Positions 1 to 5,728 of a stretch of DNA of 10,827 bases are shown in pieces. The DNA is taken from assembly GCA_018500065.2 (NCBI GenBank), contig JAHBAO020000315.1, positions 1 through 10,827 on the forward strand, read 5' to 3'. Below the pieces are notes generated by a model. It saw nothing but the letters and a program-made list of their open reading frames with translations. It did not search any database and was not told where the DNA came from. Within the stretch, counting starts at the first letter, position 1. Each line of letters begins with the position of its first letter. This DNA comes from Octadecabacter sp. GTDB taxonomy: Bacteria > Pseudomonadota > Alphaproteobacteria > Rhodobacterales > Rhodobacteraceae. The position numbers and the translations under genes are program-made.

Positions 1-1
1 G

Positions 2-1213
2 ATCGTTAAGATCATGGATATGGCGATGCAAAATGGCGCGCCGATCGTTGGGATCAACGATTCCGGTGGTGCGCGTATCCAAGAAGGCGTCGACGCCTTG
101 GGCGGTTATGGTGAAATCTTCCAGCGCAACATCATGGCGTCCGGTGTGGTGCCGCAGATCAGCCTGATCATGGGGCCTTGCGCGGGTGGTGCTGTGTATT
201 CGCCTGCGATGACCGACTTCATCTTTATGGTGAAAGACAGCTCTTACATGTTCGTCACTGGTCCTGATGTTGTGAAGACGGTCACCAACGAGGTGGTGAC
301 AGCCGAAGAATTAGGCGGGGCAACGACGCACACGCGCAAGTCTTCCGTGGCTGACGCGGCGTTCGAGAATGACGTCGAAGCCATCGCAGAAGCGCGCCGT
401 TTGGTTGATTTCCTGCCGCTGAATAACCGCCAGAAGCCGCCCGTGCGTCCGTTCTTTGATGATGTGGCGCGCACGGAGTCCAGCCTTGATACTTTGGTGC
501 CAGATAACCCGAACCAGCCCTACGACATGAAAGAGCTGATCCATAAGATCGCGGACGAAGGTGATTTCTATGAGATCCAAAAAGATTTTGCGGGCAACAT
601 TCTGACGGGCTTTATTCGCCTTGAAGGACAGACTGTGGGCGTTGTGGCGAACCAGCCGATGGTGCTGGCGGGCGTGCTGGACATTGACAGTGCGCGCAAA
701 GCAGCGCGTTTTGTGCGGTTCTGTGATGCGTTTGAAATTCCGATCCTGACGCTTGTGGACGTCCCTGGCTTCTTGCCCGGTGTGACGCAGGAATATAACG
801 GTGTGATCAAACATGGTGCGAAACTGTTGTTCGCTTATGGCGAGGCAACCGTTCCGAAGGTTACCGTCATCACGCGCAAGGCCTATGGTGGTGCTTATGT
901 TGTAATGTCGTCCAAGCACCTGCGCGGCGATTTGAACTATGCGTGGCCAACGGCGGAAATCGCGGTGATGGGGGCAAAGGGTGCAACGGAGATTATTCAC
1001 CGCGCCGACCTTGGCGATGCCGAAAAAACCGCTGAACACACCAAGGATTACGAAGACCGTTTCGCGAACCCGTTTGTGGCTGCTGAACGTGGTTTTGTCG
1101 ACGAGGTGATCATGCCGTCTTCAACGCGCAAGCGCCTGTGCCGTGCTTTTGCGGGACTGCGTGGCAAGCAAACCCAGATGCCTTGGAAAAAACATGACAA
1201 CATCCCGCTGTAA
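2..1213 (+). CDS. pccB: Propionyl-CoA carboxylase beta subunit, 5'-truncated by window edge
   Basis: This is the carboxyltransferase subunit, which moves the carboxyl group from carboxybiotin on PccA to propionyl-CoA to give (S)-methylmalonyl-CoA in the cytosol. The frame is open from base 2, so the gene starts outside the window; about 404 residues are visible against roughly 510 for the family, so about 100 N-terminal residues are missing. Visible family marks are SGGARIQEGV near the beginning, the glycine-rich GPCAGGAVYSPAMTDF of the N-lobe, the C-lobe stretches DVPGFLPGVTQEYNGVIKHG and RKAYGGAYVVMSSKHLRGD, and the C-terminus KKHDNIPL. The sequence resembles PccB rather than AccD. The biotin-bearing partner pccA lies 1.9 kb downstream on the same strand. 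No break or frameshift is seen. Confidence 0.97.
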   Translation: MVKIMDMAMQNGAPIVGINDSGGARIQEGVDALGGYGEIFQRNIMASGVVPQISLIMGPCAGGAVYSPAMTDFIFMVKDSSYMFVTGPDVVKTVTNEVVTAEELGGATTHTRKSSVADAAFENDVEAIAEARRLVDFLPLNNRQKPPVRPFFDDVARTESSLDTLVPDNPNQPYDMKELIHKIADEGDFYEIQKDFAGNILTGFIRLEGQTVGVVANQPMVLAGVLDIDSARKAARFVRFCDAFEIPILTLVDVPGFLPGVTQEYNGVIKHGAKLLFAYGEATVPKVTVITRKAYGGAYVVMSSKHLRGDLNYAWPTAEIAVMGAKGATEIIHRADLGDAEKTAEHTKDYEDRFANPFVAAERGFVDEVIMPSSTRKRLCRAFAGLRGKQTQMPWKKHDNIPL

Positions 1214-1226
1214 TACGCACCCTTTG

Positions 1227-1616
1227 ATGCACGGTTTGTACATACGGGTTGTGTACGGATTGTGTACGCTGTGTGTGCCATCTGTGCTGGCCGCTGACAG
1301 TATTGTTGTGCCGTCTGGCCAACCGGTGTCGTTTATCGAGTTCATCTCTGAGGAAGAAGCGGATATCGTCCGTTTCCGTTTCCTGACACCTGAAATTGGC
1401 AAGACCTATCAATACGCCGATGTTGCGGATGATTTTCAGGTCGTATGCGACGAATTGGTGACGCCAGCGTTGATGGAAAACGCGATCGAACCCGCCCAGA
1501 TTGTTCTGTCGATGTCGGCTGTGGATATCCCGTTTGGGGAAGACGATCCCGACGTTTTGCAGTTTTTCGAGATTTTTAGCCTCGAAAATGGCACCTGCAT
1601 CTGGGAGGAATTCTGA
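1227..1616 (+). CDS. Secreted DUF6497-like protein of the pcc locus
   Basis: A 129-residue protein starting 13 bases after pccB. The chosen ATG gives a short signal peptide (MHGLYIRVVYGLCTLCVPS, then VLA before ADS, a good signal peptidase I site), so the mature product is probably periplasmic. The same frame is open upstream from a GTG at 1143, but that start would overlap pccB by 71 bases and bury the signal peptide, so I reject it. No strong Shine-Dalgarno sequence precedes 1227, and translation may be coupled to pccB. The mature part has SFIEFISEEEADIVRFRFLT, a central conserved-looking VCDEL, PFGEDDPDVLQFFEIF and a C-terminal TCIWEEF, with two cysteines. I recognise this as the DUF6497 family often found between pccB and pccA in Rhodobacterales; the assignment is from memory. 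Function is unknown. Confidence 0.8.
   Translation: MHGLYIRVVYGLCTLCVPSVLAADSIVVPSGQPVSFIEFISEEEADIVRFRFLTPEIGKTYQYADVADDFQVVCDELVTPALMENAIEPAQIVLSMSAVDIPFGEDDPDVLQFFEIFSLENGTCIWEEF
1249..1268 (+). repeat. Tandem 9-mer TTGTGTACG at 11-bp period
   Basis: TTGTGTACG occurs at 1249-1257 and again at 1260-1268, with a looser copy (TTTGTACATACG) just before. The 11-bp period is not a multiple of three, so it is not a peptide repeat. It lies within the signal-peptide codons of the gene starting at 1227. It may be chance. Confidence 0.35.
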
Positions 1617-1663
1617 TGCTTACACAATATGTTGCGCCCCAAAGCTCATCCTGTTCGCTGATT

Positions 1664-1710
1664 GTAGCGGCTGAGTCACAGGCCAAATCCGCTGTTTCCG
1701 TCTCGTATCT
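1664..1710 (+). terminator. Weak candidate terminator after the DUF6497-like gene
   Basis: AGCGG (1666-1670) can pair with CCGCT (1689-1693), extended by two G-U pairs, with an 18-base loop. A T-rich but interrupted tail follows (TTTCCGTCTCGTATCTTTT). The stem is short and the loop long, so this is only a weak candidate for ending the pccB transcript. Confidence 0.2.
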
Positions 1711-1770
1711 TTTCAACAGGTTTCCCGTTAGTTTTCCACAAGGTTACACCCAAGTGGCCTACCCTCAGAA

Positions 1771-1810
1771 TGCGCGAGGGAACCGACGCACTGTCGGGCC
1801 ATCTCGCGTG
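1771..1810 (+). other. Nested stem-loop in the leader of the small lipoprotein gene
   Basis: The outer arms CGCGAG (1773-1778) and CTCGCG (1803-1808) and the inner arms CCGAC (1783-1787) and GTCGG (1793-1797) are all perfect, separated by a small 4-by-5 internal loop and capped by GCACT. Wobble pairs extend the outer stem by one or two. It ends 13 bases before the AGGAGA ribosome site of the 1834 gene, so it may be a leader-RNA structure or mRNA-end stabiliser. There is no T-run after it, so it is not a standard terminator. Confidence 0.5.
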
Positions 1811-1833
1811 GAAAACAGAGACAGGAGACTAAC

Positions 1834-1989
1834 ATGTCTAAGAGCATCAAAAGCCTTTGCGCCGTGTCCCTGCTTGCCCTCGTGGCAGCATGTGGCGGCA
1901 ACAACAACGCAGGTGACGTTGAAGAATTCGTGGTCGTTGACCCGGTTCCAGTCACAGTCGAGCCAGTCTTCACTGGCAAGTACAACTAA
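1834..1989 (+). CDS. Small lipoprotein, 51 residues
   Basis: This short gene has a strong ribosome site, AGGAGA at 1823-1828, five bases before the ATG. The N-terminus has basic residues (MSKSIKS), a hydrophobic core (LCAVSLLALVAA) and the lipobox VAAC with the lipid-bearing cysteine at residue 20, so the product should be a lipoprotein. The residue after the cysteine is glycine, not aspartate, which in the E. coli rule would favour the outer membrane. The mature part is only about 32 residues: GGNNNAGDVEEF, then a V/P/E-rich stretch (VVVDPVPVTVEPVF) ending GKYN. There is no catalytic motif. Role unknown; it could be a small envelope-associated or entericidin-like peptide, though its acidic valine/proline tail is not typical of entericidins. 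It is followed by a strong hairpin at 1999-2022. Confidence 0.85.
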   Translation: MSKSIKSLCAVSLLALVAACGGNNNAGDVEEFVVVDPVPVTVEPVFTGKYN

Positions 1990-1998
1990 AGAATTATC

Positions 1999-2022
1999 GG
2001 GGCAGGCGGCAACGCCTGTCCC
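1999..2022 (+). other. 10-bp hairpin capped by a GNRA tetraloop
   Basis: The arms at 1999-2008 and 2013-2022 pair over ten base pairs with a single G-U, closed by the tetraloop GCAA. It begins ten bases after the lipoprotein stop codon and ends 21 bases before the next ribosome site. The tail (AACCCATCTTGTCCC) has no U-run, so it more likely protects the 3' end of the lipoprotein mRNA or marks a processing boundary than terminates intrinsically. Confidence 0.7.
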
Positions 2023-2055
2023 AACCCATCTTGTCCCATCTCGGAGGGTCAATTG

Positions 2056-2427
2056 ATGGAAAAGCACCGCGGATTTCCAAGCCGCCTCCCGAGTTCAGAT
2101 TTTCAATTCACAATTCGCCGCCCTGTCAAAAAGGGCCTGCCGCCAAAGCTGTTCAAGCGTGAACGCTATGCGGATCGTCGCCCTGCAGACCGTCGCGCGG
2201 ATGAGGGGTTCATGTGGGCGTTAAAAGAACACTTCGGTGATGTCCCGTTCGAGCGCGGCAATCTGGATGCAGGACGTTTGAATTTCGTCTTCGGTCGTGA
2301 AGTCGTTCCTGCCGAAGATCCCTTTGATCCAGAAAGTTACGAAGCACTGCTAAAGGTCGATCTGAAGCGTGCAGAACAGTCCTTTCCTGAGATTTTTCGC
2401 CCTGATTGGGCGCCGGGGCAGAACTGA
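2056..2427 (+). CDS. Hypothetical cytosolic protein, basic N-terminal half
   Basis: A 123-residue protein I cannot assign to a family. The ATG at 2056 is preceded by an excellent ribosome site, GGAGGG at 2043-2048, seven bases away; a TTG one codon upstream is less likely. There is no signal peptide or membrane segment. The first 50 residues are strongly basic (PVKKGLPPKLFKRERYADRR, then PADRRADEG), followed by MWALKEHFGDVPFERGNLD, RLNFVFGREVVPAEDPFDPE and an acidic-basic C-terminus ending FPEIFRPDWAPGQN. The arginine-rich part could bind nucleic acid or ribosomes, but that is only a guess from composition. It is in the same direction as the pcc genes and lies between the two small lipoprotein genes. 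The strong ribosome site and clean reading frame support a real gene. Confidence 0.75.
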   Translation: MEKHRGFPSRLPSSDFQFTIRRPVKKGLPPKLFKRERYADRRPADRRADEGFMWALKEHFGDVPFERGNLDAGRLNFVFGREVVPAEDPFDPESYEALLKVDLKRAEQSFPEIFRPDWAPGQN

Positions 2428-2613
2428 TGATCCTGACTACAATGCGCGACTATCAGCCTACAGGAACGCAACTTTGGCGGGAAACGGCCCACATTGGGCA
2501 GTCCATGACCAAGGCGGATGACAGCTGCGTTTCGCTGTGCAAATCTCGGTTTGTAGTCGGTTCGCACAACGCGCGGGCCACTCTACATTGTCAATACCGT
2601 TACCCTTCCCCTC

Positions 2614-2647
2614 GTCGGTCTGGTCCTTATTTTAGGGCCAGACTGAC
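2614..2647 (+). terminator. Long stem-loop, likely transcript end or stabiliser
   Basis: Arms 2614-2626 and 2635-2647 form 13 contiguous pairs, two of them G-U, around the A/T-only loop TTATTTTA. The sequence after it is ACACCCCTTTTCGC, so the T-run is short and displaced by seven bases. It lies about 190 bases after the 2056-2427 gene. It may act together with the small hairpin at 2660-2677. Confidence 0.5.
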
Positions 2648-2659
2648 ACCCCTTTTCGC

Positions 2660-2677
2660 ACTCCCTTTGGGGGTTTT
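2660..2677 (+). terminator. Short candidate intrinsic terminator
   Basis: ACTCCC and GGGGGT pair over six bases (one G-U) around the loop TTT and run into a T-tract (four T including the last stem base). It directly follows the larger stem-loop, making a tandem arrangement. The stem is short, so this is moderate to weak evidence. Confidence 0.35.
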
Positions 2678-2684
2678 CCGCCGT

Positions 2685-2694
2685 TGCGTACGCA
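2685..2694. promoter_or_regulatory. Perfect 10-bp palindrome TGCGTACGCA, candidate operator
   Basis: TGCGTACGCA equals its own reverse complement. Flanking CCG (2681-2683) and CGG (2695-2697) extend the symmetry with one unpaired base. It sits about 95 bases before the glycine-rich lipoprotein gene and directly abuts the first GGTGCAAAA repeat. It could be a dimeric regulator site. Confidence 0.35.
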
Positions 2695-2695
2695 C

Positions 2696-2728
2696 GGTGC
2701 AAAAAACGCTTGTGTTGCAGGTGCAAAA
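2696..2728 (+). repeat. Direct repeat GGTGCAAAA, 24-bp period
   Basis: Identical 9-mers lie at 2696-2704 and 2720-2728, upstream of the lipoprotein gene at 2789. The TGCAAA core resembles half of the TTTGCAAA site reported for the short-chain fatty acyl-CoA regulator PccR of Rhodobacter (recalled from memory), but the match is partial. This could be a regulator-binding pair or chance. Confidence 0.35.
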
Positions 2729-2788
2729 TGCCGACTCTAAGCGCAATGAAACCAAGCAAAACTCAATGCACAATAAGGGCAGTAACCT

Positions 2789-2992
2789 ATGTTTAAATTC
2801 CGTCTTATCCTCGCCGCAACAGCAATCGCTTCGCTTTCCGCATGTCTCGACAACGACCTTGAGCGCGGCCTTGCCGGCGCTGCAGCAGGCGCTGTTATCG
2901 CTGACGCAACAGGCGGCGACGCTGTTACCGGTGCCATCGTTGGTGGCGCTGCTGGCGCGCTTTGTGACGAAGTCACAAGCATCTGCCGCTAA
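2789..2992 (+). CDS. Small glycine-rich lipoprotein (glycine-zipper type), 67 residues
   Basis: A 67-residue lipoprotein. AAGGG (2775-2779) lies nine bases before the ATG. The N-terminus is MFKFRLILAATAIASLSAC, with lipobox LSAC and the lipid-bearing cysteine at residue 19. The mature part is LDNDLERGLAGAAAGAVIAD, then a second small-residue stretch (GAIVGGAAGALC), and ends DEVTSICR. The regular Gly/Ala spacing is that of a glycine-zipper segment, as in the 17-kDa surface-antigen and osmotically inducible lipoprotein families, which insert in or pack against membranes. Two further cysteines (residues 58 and 66) could form a disulfide. The gene has its own upstream region with hairpins and repeats and is followed by a strong terminator, so it is probably a single-gene transcript. 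Exact role unknown. Confidence 0.85.
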   Translation: MFKFRLILAATAIASLSACLDNDLERGLAGAAAGAVIADATGGDAVTGAIVGGAAGALCDEVTSICR

Positions 2993-3031
2993 AAACATCC
3001 CGTCCCAGTTTGGGGCGACTAAACATTTTGA

Positions 3032-3065
3032 CCGCCGTTCAGGATTACCCCTGAGCGGCGGTTTT
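3032..3065 (+). terminator. Strong intrinsic terminator just before pccA
   Basis: Arms 3032-3043 and 3050-3061 form 12 pairs (one G-T) rich in G and C around the loop ATTACC, followed at once by TTTTGCATT. This is the best terminator in the window. It would end the 2789-2992 lipoprotein transcript, but only 19 bases separate its T-run from the pccA start codon. Confidence 0.85.
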
Positions 3066-3073
3066 GCATTCTA

Positions 3074-3078
3074 AGGGG
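3074..3078 (+). promoter_or_regulatory. Ribosome binding site that fixes the pccA start
   Basis: AGGGG lies six bases before the ATG at 3085. The frame is also open from a TTG at 3064, but that codon lies in the T-run of the terminator and has no ribosome site, so 3085 is the start. Confidence 0.8.
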
Positions 3079-3084
3079 CTAACA

Positions 3085-5127
3085 ATGTTCAAGAAAATCC
3101 TGATCGCCAACCGTGGCGAGATCGCGTGCCGCGTCATCAAGACCGCCCGTAAGATGGGCATCAAGACGGTTGCCGTCTATTCCGACGCGGACCGCAACGC
3201 ACTGCATGTGTCGATGGCGGACGAGGCCTATCACATTGGGCCGCCCCCCGCGAACCAGTCCTACATCGTGATCGACAAGATCTTGGAAGCGATCAAAGCG
3301 ACCGGCGCTGAGGCTGTGCACCCAGGTTATGGGTTCCTGTCCGAGAACGCCAAATTTGCCGAGGCATTGTCCGCGGCAGGTGTCGCGTTCATCGGGCCGC
3401 CCGTTGGTGCGATTGAAAAAATGGGCGACAAGATCACGTCCAAGAAGATCGCGCAGGAAGCTAAGGTTTCGACCGTTCCGGGCCACATGGGTTTGATTGA
3501 GGATGCGGATGAAGCTGTTAAGATTTCCAAAGAAATTGGCTATCCGGTGATGATCAAGGCCTCTGCTGGCGGTGGCGGCAAGGGTATGCGGATTGCATGG
3601 GACGACGAAGGCGCGCGTGAGGGCTTCCAAAGCTCAAAGAACGAGGCGGCGAATAGTTTTGGCGATGACCGGATTTTCATTGAGAAATTCGTCACCCAAC
3701 CGCGTCACATCGAAATTCAGGTGCTGTGTGATACGCACGGCAACGGGATTTATCTGGGCGAACGTGAATGTTCCATTCAGCGACGTCAGCAAAAAGTTGT
3801 TGAAGAAGCGCCGTCGCCGTTCCTTGACGAGGCGACCCGCAAAGCAATGGGTGAGCAATCTGTCGCGCTGGCGAAAGCCGTGGATTACGCATCAGCAGGC
3901 ACGGTTGAGTTTATCGTTGACGGTGATCGCAACTTCTACTTTCTTGAAATGAATACACGTTTGCAGGTGGAACACCCTGTCACCGAGCTGATCACAGGTG
4001 TCGATTTGGTCGAACAGATGATCCGCGTGGCGTATGGCGAAAAGCTGAAGATCGCGCAGAAGGATGTGACGTTGACGGGTTGGGCGATGGAAAGCCGCCT
4101 TTACGCGGAAGACCCGTATCGTGGGTTCTTGCCATCTATCGGCCGCCTGACAACATATCGCCCACCGGCTGAAGTTGCCGCTGGACCGTTGGTTACAAAC
4201 GGCAAATGGCAGGGCGATGCGCCGGAAGGCAAGCACGCGGTGCGCAATGACACGGGTGTGTATGATGGCGGCGAAATCTCCATGTATTATGACCCGATGA
4301 TCGCCAAGCTGTGCACCTGGGCCCCAAGCCGTGCCGAAGCGATTGAAGAAATGCGCGTGGCCTTGGACAGCTTTGAAGTTGAGGGCATTGGGCACAACAT
4401 CCCGTTCCTGAGCGCGGTGTACGACCATGAAAAGTTCACTTCAGGCAATATGACCACCGCTTTTATTGAGGAAGAATTTCCTGAGGGGTTTGACGGCGTT
4501 GACCTGCCGGACGCCACGCTAGATCGGATCGCTGCGGCGACGGTCGCCATGTATCGCGTTTGCGAAATCCGCCGTACGCAAATTTCTGGGCGCATGGGGA
4601 ACCATGAACGCAAAGTGGGCGAAGACTGGGTTGTCACGCTCGCAGGGCGCACATTGGGCGCGCATGTCGATGCTGACAAGCAGGGGGCGACGGTCACGAT
4701 TGATGGCACAGCGATGCGCGTTGAGAGCACTTGGGTTCCGGGCGAGCCCTTAGCGCGGTTGGTTGTGAACGGTGAACCACTGGTTCTGAAAGTTGAACAT
4801 ATTTCCGCAGGCTTCCGCGTGCGCTATCGCGGGGCAGATTTGCCAGTTCGTGTGCGCACGCCGCGTCAGGCTGAACTTGCGACATTGATGCCCGAAAAGC
4901 TGCCGCCAGATACGTCCAAGCTGCTGCTTTGTCCGATGCCGGGGTTGATCGTGAAGATCGACGTTGAGGTCGGTGACGAAGTGCAAGACGGGCAGGTGCT
5001 GTGCACCGTTGAAGCGATGAAGATGGAAAACAATCTGCGCGCCGAGAAACGTTCAATTGTGACTAAAATCAACGCAGTAGCGGGCGATAACCTTGCCGTT
5101 GATGACGTGATTATGGAGTTCGAATAA
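3085..5127 (+). CDS. pccA: Propionyl-CoA carboxylase alpha subunit (biotin carboxylase plus biotin carrier)
   Basis: A 680-residue subunit, full length for the Roseobacter-type PccA. It carboxylates its own biotin with ATP and bicarbonate, then delivers it to PccB in the cytosolic alpha6-beta6 enzyme. Biotin carboxylase spans about residues 1-445: N-terminus KKILIANRGEIACRVI, the ATP-grasp glycine loop SAGGGGKGM (160-168), and EMNTRLQVEHPVTE (288-301) with R292 and E296 at the active site. A linking BT-type region follows. The biotinyl domain closes the chain: LCPMPGLIVKIDVEVGDEV and EAMKMEN, with the biotinylated lysine at residue 646, 34 residues from the end as usual. AGGGG precedes the start. 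An intrinsic terminator lies only 19 bases upstream, so its promoter must lie within or before the terminator, or expression depends on read-through. It converges with the DUF4174 gene with only 18 bases between stop codons and no terminator. Confidence 0.98.
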   Translation: MFKKILIANRGEIACRVIKTARKMGIKTVAVYSDADRNALHVSMADEAYHIGPPPANQSYIVIDKILEAIKATGAEAVHPGYGFLSENAKFAEALSAAGVAFIGPPVGAIEKMGDKITSKKIAQEAKVSTVPGHMGLIEDADEAVKISKEIGYPVMIKASAGGGGKGMRIAWDDEGAREGFQSSKNEAANSFGDDRIFIEKFVTQPRHIEIQVLCDTHGNGIYLGERECSIQRRQQKVVEEAPSPFLDEATRKAMGEQSVALAKAVDYASAGTVEFIVDGDRNFYFLEMNTRLQVEHPVTELITGVDLVEQMIRVAYGEKLKIAQKDVTLTGWAMESRLYAEDPYRGFLPSIGRLTTYRPPAEVAAGPLVTNGKWQGDAPEGKHAVRNDTGVYDGGEISMYYDPMIAKLCTWAPSRAEAIEEMRVALDSFEVEGIGHNIPFLSAVYDHEKFTSGNMTTAFIEEEFPEGFDGVDLPDATLDRIAAATVAMYRVCEIRRTQISGRMGNHERKVGEDWVVTLAGRTLGAHVDADKQGATVTIDGTAMRVESTWVPGEPLARLVVNGEPLVLKVEHISAGFRVRYRGADLPVRVRTPRQAELATLMPEKLPPDTSKLLLCPMPGLIVKIDVEVGDEVQDGQVLCTVEAMKMENNLRAEKRSIVTKINAVAGDNLAVDDVIMEFE

Positions 5128-5145
5128 ATCCGTGACCTGCGCGCC

Positions 5146-5613
5146 TTATTGCACCAATCTGCGATCCTCGACCTCTTGCTGCCGCAGCGGCATTTTGTCG
5201 ATGGTTCGGGTGATTTCGCGCACGTCCCACGGGCTTGGCTTGCGCAGTTCTACTTCGCCATCTTTGCCAATGATGACCAACCCAAATCCGCGCGGGCGTA
5301 GGCGGGTGCGCAGCGCGCTTTGCGCAGATGGGTCGGTGTCTGTCAGTACGATGACATCGCGCTGTGCAAGTTCATCTGGGCGGGCTAGCAACAGATCCAT
5401 CTGTTGGACAAACCGCGGGGCATTGGGGCTGTCTGCAAAGACAACAACCGGGCGCGCCAGCCAGATGAGGGTATCAATATCCAAAGACGTCGCATCGAAC
5501 ACGCGCGTTTTATCGGCCACCCAAGCTTGCGCCACTGTCGGGTCCTCGACCTCCTGTGCCGTGGCAACGGATGCAGCTAACACCCAAGTAAACAATGCTA
5601 AAATACGGATCAT
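5146..5613 (-). CDS. Secreted DUF4174 protein
   Basis: A 155-residue protein on the minus strand. The ATG at 5613 gives a clean signal peptide (MIRILALFTWVLAASVATAQ, with an AxA-type cleavage site near residue 19-20) and a ribosome site AAAGGGGG five bases before it; an upstream in-frame start would add 18 residues before the signal peptide and is rejected. The mature domain has WLARPVVVFADSPNAPRFVQ, then QRDVIVLTDTDPSAQSALRT, RLRPRGFGLVIIGKDGEVEL and RKPSPWDVREITRTIDKMPL, ending RQQEVEDRRLVQ. This is the DUF4174 pattern, predicted to be thioredoxin-like. The mature part has no cysteine, so a thiol redox role is unlikely. Likely periplasmic; function unknown. It is divergent from the mutase operon, sharing a 155-base upstream region. 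Confidence 0.88.
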   Translation of the reverse strand: MIRILALFTWVLAASVATAQEVEDPTVAQAWVADKTRVFDATSLDIDTLIWLARPVVVFADSPNAPRFVQQMDLLLARPDELAQRDVIVLTDTDPSAQSALRTRLRPRGFGLVIIGKDGEVELRKPSPWDVREITRTIDKMPLRQQEVEDRRLVQ

Positions 5614-5632
5614 GAACGCCCCCTTTGGGAAT

Positions 5633-5638
5633 GATATA
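5633..5638 (-). promoter_or_regulatory. Possible -10 element for the DUF4174 gene
   Basis: On the minus strand, TATATC lies 19 bases before the start codon. The best -35 at 17-bp spacing (TTAGCC) is poor. A start site here would give a very short leader that still contains most of the ribosome site. Confidence 0.25.
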
Positions 5639-5693
5639 GGAATGCTGGTCCAAAAGGCTAAGGGCAAATCGCCCCTAGGTCACAACAAATTTA

Positions 5694-5722
5694 GCAAGCG
5701 CCCAGCCTGCGGCGGGCTTTGC
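5694..5722. other. Imperfect GC-rich inverted repeat upstream of the mutase gene
   Basis: GCAA (5694-5697) pairs with TTGC (5719-5722), GCCC (5700-5703) with GGGC (5714-5717), and GCC (5705-5707) with GGC (5711-5713), with small bulges between. It lies in the divergent promoter region. It may be an operator or leader structure; the short TTT after it is not a convincing terminator. Confidence 0.35.
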
Positions 5723-5728
5723 ACAGTT

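Larger units (their letters stand above)
2428..2788 (+). other. 361-base gap with hairpins, a palindrome and direct repeats; no supported gene
   Basis: I find no convincing coding sequence here. An ATG overlaps the preceding stop (2427) and stays open into the next lipoprotein gene, but it has no ribosome site of its own, reads through the hairpins and gives a protein with no recognisable features. The gap does hold a 13-bp stem-loop (2614-2647), a short hairpin with a T-run (2660-2677), a perfect 10-bp palindrome (2685-2694) and two copies of GGTGCAAAA 24 bp apart (2696 and 2720). The pattern reads as the end of one transcript followed by the control region of the next. Confidence 0.6.

Noticed and set aside
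311..1039. Long open frame (242 codons) antisense to pccB
   Set aside because: It lies wholly across the strongly conserved pccB frame, has no ribosome site or recognisable motif, and is a typical by-product of codon bias.
1616..2056. Plus-strand frame overlapping the DUF6497-like stop (ATG in TGATG)
   Set aside because: It runs through the leader hairpin and out of frame through the well-supported lipoprotein gene at 1834, and shows no signal or domain.
2427..3074. Plus-strand frame beginning in the stop of the 2056 gene
   Set aside because: It reads through two hairpins, the lipoprotein gene and the terminator in a different frame; no ribosome site, no recognisable features.
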